A stretch of DNA of 8,593 nucleotides from Candidatus Eiseniibacteriota bacterium. GTDB taxonomy: Bacteria; Eisenbacteria; RBG-16-71-46. Positions 1 through 6,794 of the stretch are shown here, in pieces. Position numbers and translations under genes: made by a program. Location: the NCBI GenBank assembly GCA_005893365.1, contig VBPB01000186.1, positions 1 to 8,593 of the forward strand, given 5' to 3'. The stretch's first letter is position 1. Each line of letters starts with the position of its first letter. A model generated the notes under the pieces. That model was given only the letters and a program-made list of their open reading frames with translations. It was not told the DNA's origin and searched no databases.

Positions 1-1
1 T

Positions 2-1945
2 GAGTTCGGCAGCCAGGCGGCGCACCCGACTGGCGGCACCGTCTGGGCGGAGTGGGTGTGGAATAGCGCCCGCATGGACACGATCGAGGACAACCTGTTC
101 CCGACCGCGAACAACGCGGCGGCGATCGGTCTCGCCGCCGGTTCGTACGCCAGCATGTATCACGAGTCGGATCCCAAGTTCGCGACGTTGGGCATCGAGA
201 AGTGGCGCTGCCTGATGACGAATCCGACGGGTGCGACCAACTCCACCAACATCGATTGCGGCAGTGGTGTCGGTGCGGGCGGCACGCCTCCGGCGGGGCT
301 CGCGACCTACCAGGGTGCGGGCTATCTGACGGGCGTCGAGCCTGGCGCCACCACGGCCGGCAAGACCAAGGAATACACCAAGATCATTCCCGACGGTCTG
401 CTGACGCCGGGTGCGCACGTCGAGTACTTCTTCCGCAAGTCGGACGCCCCGTCGGGTCTGACCAGCATCGAGTACGGCCCGGATACGAACTTCGTGTTCC
501 AGGACACGGAGGGCAGCAACGACGGCCACCGGTGGCAGGAGTTCAGCGTGCTGCCGGATCGTTGGAAGGATGGCGCTTGGGCGGTGGCAGATCGCGACGC
601 TCCGGCACCGGCCTGCATGCTCTACATCGACTGGGAAGACCGTCGTGGTGACGAGAGGTTCTGGGTCGGCATCGCCGACACCATCGGCGCCACCGCAGGC
701 TCCTACGTGTCCGGCAAGCCGTCCGGCCGCTGGGGCGCTCACAATGGCTGGCATGCCCGTGGCGACCAGGACATCACGGTCGCGATCGCGACGGATCCGA
801 GCATCGCGGTCTACTCGCACGGCGGACAGCCCGGGACGCTGTGGGACATGTTCGGGGTGAAGGCGTCGGAGTCCTCGACCACCAGCGGTTCGCTGGGAAG
901 CCGGGCGACGACAGACCCGAGCGGGTTCCAGACCGGCAAGAAGAACCTGAACGGCCCGAGCGGCACGATGCTGCGGCAGTACTACCGCGTGCTGCTCATC
1001 CTGACCGGTGACCTGAATGCCGGGAACATCGGTCCCTACGTGGACAAGGGCGACAATGACGTCGGTCTGCTGCAGGACTTCGCGAACACGGTGGCGGGTG
1101 GCTTCCCGCGGCCGCGTGGCGTGTGGGTCCAGGGCCGCGGCTTCGTCGAGGGCCAGGTCACCGGTGGTGGCGCTGGGCATCCGACCTTCCCGACCACGTA
1201 CTTCGGTGCGGGTCTGGCGTCGGGTGACTACCGGAGCTATGCCGGCAACGCGAACGACATCCCGGATCTGTTCACCTTCGCGCCCGTCCACGTCCGCGTG
1301 GACAAGCCGCTGGGTGACACCTACGGCGTCCTGAGCAGCTGCGTCATCACGGACGACGTGCTGACGCTGTCGGGCACGTTCGGTGCGGCAATGGCGGCCA
1401 AGTACGAAGACACCGGCACCAACGCCAATCCGAAGATCGCCAGCGTGTATGCACCGAGCAGTCTCCCGGGTACGAACGATCACCCGATGCTGACCATCGT
1501 CGACGGTTTCCGTGTCCAGAGTCTCGGGACCCGGGCCACCCTGCAGTCGGGCGGGTTGATGCTCTACTACTGGGAGACGATCGTGAACGCGTTCGGCTCC
1601 ATCAACTGCACCGTCTCTTCGGGGCAGCCGGTGGGCGTCGGTGATCAGCCCAATGGTGCACTCGTCAACTTCCTCGCCCTGCGTTCCGAGAATCCGTTCC
1701 GGAAGGACATGGCGAAGATCACCTTCGGCATCACCCGCAAAGAGAAGGTGGAGCTGAAGGTGTACGACGTCACCGGCCGTCTGGTGCGGACGCTGGCGAA
1801 CCGCGAATTCGATGCGGGCTCGCACGACGTCTTCTGGGACGGCAGCAACGACGACGGACAGAAGGTGCCGCGCGGCGTGTACTTCTATCAGCTGCACACG
1901 CCGACGTACGTCAGTCAGAAGAAGCTGGCGGTGCTGACCAACTAG
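2..1945 (+). CDS. Large secreted protein with C-terminal FlgD-Ig/T9SS-like domain (5' partial)
   Basis: The frame is open from the first bases of the window to a TAG at 1943-1945, so 647 residues are visible and the true start lies upstream; a GTG at 56 is internal. The last ~84 residues (564-647) form a FlgD-Ig-like module: NPF opening, VYDVTGR (587-593), a WDG turn (W612), GVYFYQL (625-631) and a KKLAVL end. In FCB-type bacteria such modules close exported proteins and sometimes act as secretion or anchoring signals. Residues ~240-400 have a TDPS strand, YYRVLLILTGD (327-337) and RGVWVQGRGF, which resemble the alternating strands of a glutamine-amidotransferase/ThuA-like fold, without a catalytic Cys that I can identify. 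An upstream stretch (PGAHVEYFFR) looks like a beta-sandwich. Gly GGT and Arg CGT codons are used much more than in the downstream genes. The function is unknown. Export is likely, but the signal peptide is outside the window. Confidence 0.9.
   Translation, partial: EFGSQAAHPTGGTVWAEWVWNSARMDTIEDNLFPTANNAAAIGLAAGSYASMYHESDPKFATLGIEKWRCLMTNPTGATNSTNIDCGSGVGAGGTPPAGLATYQGAGYLTGVEPGATTAGKTKEYTKIIPDGLLTPGAHVEYFFRKSDAPSGLTSIEYGPDTNFVFQDTEGSNDGHRWQEFSVLPDRWKDGAWAVADRDAPAPACMLYIDWEDRRGDERFWVGIADTIGATAGSYVSGKPSGRWGAHNGWHARGDQDITVAIATDPSIAVYSHGGQPGTLWDMFGVKASESSTTSGSLGSRATTDPSGFQTGKKNLNGPSGTMLRQYYRVLLILTGDLNAGNIGPYVDKGDNDVGLLQDFANTVAGGFPRPRGVWVQGRGFVEGQVTGGGAGHPTFPTTYFGAGLASGDYRSYAGNANDIPDLFTFAPVHVRVDKPLGDTYGVLSSCVITDDVLTLSGTFGAAMAAKYEDTGTNANPKIASVYAPSSLPGTNDHPMLTIVDGFRVQSLGTRATLQSGGLMLYYWETIVNAFGSINCTVSSGQPVGVGDQPNGALVNFLALRSENPFRKDMAKITFGITRKEKVELKVYDVTGRLVRTLANREFDAGSHDVFWDGSNDDGQKVPRGVYFYQLHTPTYVSQKKLAVLTN
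1688..1942 (+). other. FlgD-Ig-like C-terminal domain
   Basis: This is the terminal beta-sandwich of the first gene, residues ~563-647. The order of elements is ENPF, a strand ending KITFGI, VELKVYDVTGRLVRTL, a G-x-H-x-V-x-WDG turn, DDGQKVPRGVYFYQL and a basic KKLAVL strand. This matches the known pattern of FlgD-Ig/secretion-tail modules at the ends of surface proteins. Whether it is cleaved as a T9SS signal cannot be told from this window. Confidence 0.8.
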
Positions 1946-1970
1946 TCAGGGCCGGCAGTCGGCAACACGC

Positions 1971-2010
1971 CCGGAGGGCGGGGAGCGATCCCCGCCCTCC
2001 GGCGCTATTT
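1971..2010 (+). terminator. Intrinsic-type terminator after the first gene
   Basis: A perfect 13-bp stem lies 25 bases after the stop codon: CCGGAGGGCGGGG at 1971-1983 pairs with CCCCGCCCTCCGG at 1990-2002 around a 6-base loop (AGCGAT). All but one of the 13 pairs are G-C. A short T-containing stretch (TATTT, 2006-2010) follows a few bases later. The weak T tract means release may be inefficient or factor-assisted. Its position separates the first gene from the downstream three-gene cluster. Confidence 0.75.
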
Positions 2011-2137
2011 GTGGGCAGTGGGGGTGGCCGCGTGCCGCCGGGCCGCCCGGTGGCCGGCAGCCCGACAAGCCGCGCATTCGCAGGCCGATCGGGCGGTCCC
2101 GCGCATTCTCCGGGGCCGCGGGACGCCGTTTTTGGGC

Positions 2138-2166
2138 TTGACCAATGCGGCGCCGCTGGTTAGCCT
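2138..2166 (+). promoter_or_regulatory. Candidate sigma70-type promoter for the three-gene cluster
   Basis: TTGACC (2138-2143) matches the -35 consensus at five of six bases. A 17-base spacer separates it from TAGCCT (2161-2166), a weak -10 that keeps the TA start and the final T. A T5 run lies just upstream (2129-2133). The placement after a terminator and about 45 bases before the next start codon supports it. The -10 match is poor and the host's promoter consensus is unknown, so this is a candidate only. Confidence 0.4.
2141..2160. promoter_or_regulatory. Imperfect palindrome in the promoter spacer, possible operator
   Basis: ACCA (2141-2144) pairs with TGGT (2157-2160), and the core GCGGCGCCGC (2147-2156) is a perfect 10-base palindrome. 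The only asymmetry is two unpaired bases (AT, 2145-2146) on the left side. The element fills the space between the proposed -35 and -10. It could be a repressor-binding site, but short palindromes are common in GC-rich DNA. Confidence 0.3.
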
Positions 2167-2200
2167 CGGGCTTAACTTCCCTTCGACAATCGGGCGTCGT

Positions 2201-2205
2201 GGAGG
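2201..2205 (+). promoter_or_regulatory. Ribosome binding site of first lipoprotein gene
   Basis: GGAGG lies six bases before the ATG at 2212. It is a near-perfect Shine-Dalgarno sequence and it fixes the start, which is also supported by the signal peptide beginning right at this Met. Confidence 0.8.
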
Positions 2206-2211
2206 ACGCGG

Positions 2212-4278
2212 ATGCGCGTACGTGTCGGGTTATTTCTTTGTCTTCTTTCGATCATTGCGGGTTTGGGCTGCAGAAAGGCCTTGGCTCCGAACATCGACAG
2301 GAACAAGGCCCCCGAGACGTGGATCACCGCGGCCCCATTCGACACGATCACCCTGGTCAAGGGCGTGCGGCCACAGACCGGGACCATCCCCGTCCGCTTC
2401 CACGTGTACTGGGCCGGCAGCGATCAGGATGGCGCCGTCGTCGGGTACTACTGGGCGGTGACGGAGACCACGACCGCCGCGAACCTCCCCGGCCCGCGCG
2501 CGCGCGACTACCACTTCACCAGCAAGTCCGACAGCACGTTCATCTTCAACGTCGGCGAGAACAACCAGGACCGCCAGCACGCCTTCTACATCTATTCCGT
2601 CGACAACCAGGGCAAGGGCGATCCCACTCCGGCCCGGTTCATCTTCAACGCCAATGAGCAGTACCCGCCGCTGGCGGTGTTCGACCAGGCCCGCGCCACC
2701 GGCACGGTGTTCTCCTTCGACGCCGGCGGGGTCCTGCGATCCTCGACGCGGACCTTCGACATCCGCGACAGCCTGACGCTCCTGCCCTACGCGCGCGACA
2801 CCGTGCCCTCGGGGAGCCGCCTGACCTTCCGCTACCATGGCGAGCCGACGCTGGTCGGCAGCGTGGTCAAGGGCTATCGCTTCAAGCTGGACGAATCCGA
2901 GCTGCAGCCCACCGCGCCCGAGTCGCTCTGGCACAAGAACATCGTCGAATACGGCGTGCCCCCGGAAGCCGCCGACCCGGCACGCAACGGCAGGGACATC
3001 GTGCGCGTCGCGCCGGGGGACAAGGTGTTCACGCTGCGCGCGGTGGACCAGGCCAACGGCTCCAAGATCGGCGACTTCACGCGCCGGTTCCAGGTCAACT
3101 TCAGTCCGGACACCTGGTTCGCCGGTCCGGATTCCACGGTCGCCGACGGCCTGCCGTCCCCGTGGGCGAGGCGGCCATCCTGCGGTTCCTGCACGGACTT
3201 CGTCCGCTACGCGGTGCTCAGGGACGTCCTCCACAACGGCCCGGCCGGCCTGCCGGGGACGCTGCTCAGCGCCGATTCGGTCGTGATCCTCCCGGCGGCC
3301 CGCAAGCCCATGAAGACGTTCCTCGAACTCTGGGGCGAGACCGGGTCTCCGGACACCGTCTACCTGCGGCGCGAGTTCGACACGGTGCACCTGAACGCCT
3401 ACCTCATCTTCCACAACGGCGGCTTCGACACCGATTCCAAGTACGACGTCAAGGTCGCCGACCACCTCCACGACATCATGCCCGAGGCCCCGTCGGGCCC
3501 GGTGCTCGAGAAGGCGGGGCCGAACGGCTCGCCCATCGGCTTCCGCAATCGCGTGACCACGCTGCTGACCGGCACCGGGCTGCTGAGCTTCACCGCCCAG
3601 TCCCGGCTCTACCCGGTCTTCGATCCCAACGATTCCCAGCACTTCCCGCGCATCGGCGCCTACCAGCCGGCACCCGAGGCCGGGCAGGGCTATGCCCTGG
3701 AGCGCGCCGAGGATTCGGACGGGGCGCGGGACAACCGGATCGAGGACGCGCGGAATCAGGTCCGGGACCACCCCCACGACCCGTTGACCAAGGCCCTGGT
3801 GATGGTCTTCAACGTCGACTTCCCGCCCGAGTTCCTGACGTCGAGCGAGTTGTTCGTTCCGAAGGCCGACGGCTCGACCGTCTTCATCGGGCAGGACTGG
3901 GTCCTGGACATCCAATCGGTGGACATCGATCCCTACGTGAGCGGCGATCCGCACGGGGGATCCCTCAAGAACTCGAACATCCGGCCGCGGTTCAGGATCA
4001 CCGGGCTGGATCGTGCCGGACAGCCCTTCACCTTCTCGGTTCCCCCTGCCGCCGCACTCGACCAGCAGAGGTTCCTCAACCAGCAGACGAACGTCCAGTT
4101 CAGAGTGCCGGATGAACTGGGGGCGGGGCCGGTCACGATCACGGTGGAGCTCTGCGATTGCGCGTTCTGCGAGAGCAACGGGGGAGAAGGGCGCTGCATC
4201 ACGCGCGATTTCCAAGCGACTTACGCGCCGTCCGGGAGTGCTCGCGCGGCGCGCGTCAGCCGACCGGGGTCACACTAG
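2212..4278 (+). CDS. Ig/FN3-like lipoprotein with clustered cysteines
   Basis: The protein has 688 residues. It begins with a short basic N-region and a hydrophobic core ending in GLGC (C20), a relaxed lipobox, so it is probably a lipoprotein anchored in the envelope. After the anchor comes an Ig/FN3-like region with the motif YWAGSDQDG (W67) and later HAFYIYSVDNQG. Further beta-rich segments follow (for example GYRFKLDE near residue 218, FLELWGE, RPRFRITGLD). The six cysteines beyond the signal peptide fall in two clusters: C324-x2-C327 and C648-x-C650-x2-C653-x8-C662. These may be disulfides or a metal site. The start is set by GGAGG at 2201-2205. The first ~15 codons are unusually AT-rich (TTA TTT CTT TGT CTT CTT). 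The gene is followed after 23 bases by a second lipoprotein with a similar N-terminal plan. No enzymatic motif is recognised. It may bind or scaffold something at the surface, which is inference. Confidence 0.9.
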   Translation: MRVRVGLFLCLLSIIAGLGCRKALAPNIDRNKAPETWITAAPFDTITLVKGVRPQTGTIPVRFHVYWAGSDQDGAVVGYYWAVTETTTAANLPGPRARDYHFTSKSDSTFIFNVGENNQDRQHAFYIYSVDNQGKGDPTPARFIFNANEQYPPLAVFDQARATGTVFSFDAGGVLRSSTRTFDIRDSLTLLPYARDTVPSGSRLTFRYHGEPTLVGSVVKGYRFKLDESELQPTAPESLWHKNIVEYGVPPEAADPARNGRDIVRVAPGDKVFTLRAVDQANGSKIGDFTRRFQVNFSPDTWFAGPDSTVADGLPSPWARRPSCGSCTDFVRYAVLRDVLHNGPAGLPGTLLSADSVVILPAARKPMKTFLELWGETGSPDTVYLRREFDTVHLNAYLIFHNGGFDTDSKYDVKVADHLHDIMPEAPSGPVLEKAGPNGSPIGFRNRVTTLLTGTGLLSFTAQSRLYPVFDPNDSQHFPRIGAYQPAPEAGQGYALERAEDSDGARDNRIEDARNQVRDHPHDPLTKALVMVFNVDFPPEFLTSSELFVPKADGSTVFIGQDWVLDIQSVDIDPYVSGDPHGGSLKNSNIRPRFRITGLDRAGQPFTFSVPPAAALDQQRFLNQQTNVQFRVPDELGAGPVTITVELCDCAFCESNGGEGRCITRDFQATYAPSGSARAARVSRPGSH

Positions 4279-4287
4279 CCACCTTCC

Positions 4288-4292
4288 AGGAG
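4288..4292 (+). promoter_or_regulatory. Ribosome binding site of second lipoprotein gene
   Basis: AGGAG sits nine bases before the ATG at 4302, in the 23-base gap after the previous stop. It supports 4302 as the start, which begins a lipoprotein signal peptide. Confidence 0.7.
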
Positions 4293-4301
4293 CGAACGGA
4301 C

Positions 4302-6789
4302 ATGAAGCCTCAGCATCCAGCCAGGACGGCCATCGCCGCGCTGGCCGTGATCGCCCTAGCCGCCCTGGTCAGCGGGGGATGCAGCAAGAAGCACACGTTG
4401 CTGATCCCCAATCAGCCGCCCGAGGTGCGCCTCACCGCGGCGCCCGCGGTCCGGGACAGCGTCCATCCGGACTTCTACGCCTACACCCTGCAGTGGATGG
4501 GCTTCGATCCGGATGGGCGGGTCGATCACTTCATCTACGCCGTGGATCCGATCCGACACCGGGTGGACAACACGCACCCCAACGGGTTCGACCTCGGTGA
4601 CACCTGCTGGCACACGACGGTCCGCAACGAGCAGACCTTCTTCTTCTCGGCCGGGAAGCCGATCGAGCCGATCGACATCCGGGACCCGAAGGCCGAGACG
4701 CCGCACGAGTTCACCATCTTCGCCGTGGACGACGACCAGGCCGTCTCGACGCGGCCGGCGGACCGGGGGTTCTTCTCCTTCACGCAGGCGCCGGTCGTCA
4801 ACATTTCCGACCCGGTCCCCAACCTCGCGTTCGGGCTCAACCTGACCCCGAGCGTCACCATCCGCTGGACCGGCCAGGACCCCGACGGACAGTTCACCAG
4901 CAAGCCGGTGCGGTGGGTGTTCCGGCTGTTCGGGCGCTCGAACCCGGACTTCCCGGGCGAAAGCAACTACATCTCGTTCGCCCTCACCCACCCCGACTCC
5001 ATGCGCAAGCAATACGCGCCCGGGGCGACCGATGCGGCCGGGCTGCCGCTGCCGACCGCGAACTTCAAGGGCTGGAACTCGGTGGGCGCCGAGACCACCA
5101 GCTTCCAGTACACCAGCCTGTCCCAGCAGGAATGGCTGTTCGTGGTGAGCGGCTTCGACGAGGCGGGGGCCTACGATCCGGTCTTCTCGCGCGGCAAGAA
5201 CATGCTCAGTTTCTCGGTGACCTTCGCCAGCACCGCCGGCCCGGCCATCCGGATGTTCAACCAATTCTTCGACTACACGTATCCGTACGGCGGCATCGAC
5301 GAAAGCGAGCCCCGGTGGTGCAAGCTCGAGGTGCCTTCGGACATTCCGGTCACCTTCAACTGGGGCGCCACTCCCGCCCCGGGCGCCGACATCAAGCGCT
5401 ACCGCTGGGGGCTGGACCTGGTGGACCTGTCGGACGAGACCCACCGTACCCAAGAGCTCGACTGGTGTGAGAGGCATTGGAGCCAGTGGAGCTTGAGCAC
5501 CACGCGGGCGACCATCGGGCCGTTCCGCCCGATGCCCGATGACCCCACCAACTGCGGGGCCCTGGGGCCGCATCTGTTCTTCATCGAGGCCGAGGACAAC
5601 AACAACCTGCTGAGTCTGGGCATCATCCAGTTCATCGCGGTCCGCGCGACCTTCGATCGGGAACTGCTGATCGTGGACGACACCCGGCTGGCTCCGGACA
5701 ACCGGAACCTGGCGACCGGCACCTACCAGCAGCCGGTCGGCGCGTGGCCGACGGCCGCGGAGCTGGACACGTTCCTGTTCGCGCGCGGCGGGGTGCCCTG
5801 GCAGGCGCGCGACCCGGGCACGGACAGCAGCCCCGGCATCTTCAACGGGTACGCCTACGACACGGTCGGCACCCGCGGGATCTCGCTCGACGGCACCGTG
5901 CCCCTCTCGGTGCTCGGGAAGTACCGGCACGTGGTCTGGTACACCGACCCGGTGGGCGCCACCTACCGGCTGCCGCCCAACGACCCGAACCGGCCGATCA
6001 CGGCGCTCCGCCTGATCAGCTCGCCGGGCCGGCCGACCATCCTGTCCACCTATATGACGCAGGCCTTCCGGCGTCCCGACGCCGGGTTCGTCTGGCTGTC
6101 CGGGGGCGGCGCGGCACTCGCGACGCTCGACCCCTACAACAATCCCGCCAATGGGGGATCGATCTTCGACTTCGATAAAGGAGAGCTCCAGCAGGGGCGC
6201 ATGATGTACGACTTCGCCCACTGGCAGGTCGCGCTCGGCGACTTCCCGGCCGTGCAGGCCAAGCGCTTCGGCAGCACCTCGTACAATGGCGGGGGCCCTG
6301 GCGCGCCTCTGGCCGACCAATCCTCCTCTGCCCACGCCGCCGTCGCCACCCGACTACTTCAAGCTCCTCGACAAGCTGAACCCGAAGAATCCGGCGACCG
6401 ACCCGCTGCCGGCCGGCCGCACCCTCGAGTCCTCCTCCGACTTCTATCAGGGGACCTATCCGGCGGAGTTCATCCTGGGACCCACGTTCATCCGCGAGGA
6501 CTACGGACCCGATCTCGACCACCAGCAGAACTTCTCGACGCTCGACACCCTGTACATCACCGCGGGCGGCTCGGCGAACCCGAACTCGCCGGTGATGACC
6601 TACTACCACGGGAAGGAATGCCAGCCGTTCATCTTCTCCGGATTCAGCTTCTGGTACTTCCGCCGAACCGAATGCATCTCCCTGGTGGACTGGGTGCTGC
6701 ACGAGGTGTGGGGCCTCCAGCGCGACCCCGCGGCCTCGCGGACCCCGATCGTCGGGCGCCGCGCGGCCGCGCGCCGGGCGGCGCCATGA
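4302..6789 (+). CDS. Ig-like lipoprotein with amidotransferase-like C-terminal region, apparent frameshift
   Basis: Allowing one base to be skipped near 6291-6295, this gene encodes about 828 residues ending at the TGA at 6787-6789. The N-terminus has a hydrophobic segment ending SGGC (C27), a relaxed lipobox, so it is a likely lipoprotein. Three beta-sandwich-like regions follow, each with a W motif: WMGFDPDG (W65), WTGQDPDG (W189) and NWGATPAPG (W354). From about residue 454 the pattern changes to ELLIVDDT, YAYDTVGT, YRHVVWYTD (542-550), FVWLSGGGAA and finally FSGFSFWYF (~779-787) and LVDWVLHEVWGL. This resembles a class I glutamine-amidotransferase/ThuA-like fold, which is inference because no catalytic triad is evident. 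Downstream of 6296 the coding frame is shown by GC-rich third positions and sensible composition; the unshifted frame is full of CGA, CTA, CAA and GAA codons. The end overlaps the next start by ATGA. The function is unknown. Confidence 0.8.
6291..6295 (+). other. Apparent frameshift site in a G5 run
   Basis: Before this run the coding frame reads ...STSYNGG. After it the plausible frame reads ALARLWPTNPPLP and then DYFKLLDKL, which is one base displaced. Removing one G from the run restores a single continuous frame from 4302 to 6787. The switch must lie between about 6285 and 6345, where both frames are tolerable. The homopolymer is the simplest place for an indel from sequencing, replication slippage or ribosomal slippage. 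Confidence 0.75.
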
Positions 6790-6794
6790 TGATG
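6786..6794 (+). promoter_or_regulatory. ATGA stop-start overlap with triple ATG
   Basis: The TGA of the second lipoprotein gene (6787-6789) overlaps the ATG at 6786, and two more in-frame ATGs follow directly (6789, 6792). There is no strong Shine-Dalgarno sequence, only a GGGCGG stretch upstream, so initiation probably depends on translational coupling. Which of the three Mets is used cannot be decided, and the signal peptide works with any of them. Confidence 0.65.

Noticed and set aside
2009..2461. Plus-strand open frame covering the intergenic region
   Set aside because: It is Arg/Pro-rich, runs across the promoter region and into the lipoprotein gene in another frame, and has no ribosome binding site.
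3181..3192. C-x2-C as half of a zinc finger
   Set aside because: No second pair is nearby and the protein is exported, so a nucleic-acid-binding zinc finger is unlikely.
2230..4215. Long minus-strand open frame (661 codons) opposite the first lipoprotein gene
   Set aside because: Its translation is dominated by R, G, V, H and D with no domain pattern. It is the expected antisense shadow of a GC-rich gene that has a clear lipoprotein start and ribosome binding site.
6177..6207. AAAGGAG followed by ATGATG inside the second lipoprotein gene as an internal start
   Set aside because: The spacing of about 17 bases is too long and the reading frame is continuous through the site.
6286..6789. Separate small gene starting at the ATG at 6286
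   Set aside because: There is no Shine-Dalgarno sequence at a proper distance, no signal peptide, and the protein reads as the natural C-terminal continuation of the upstream lipoprotein. A frameshift explains it better.
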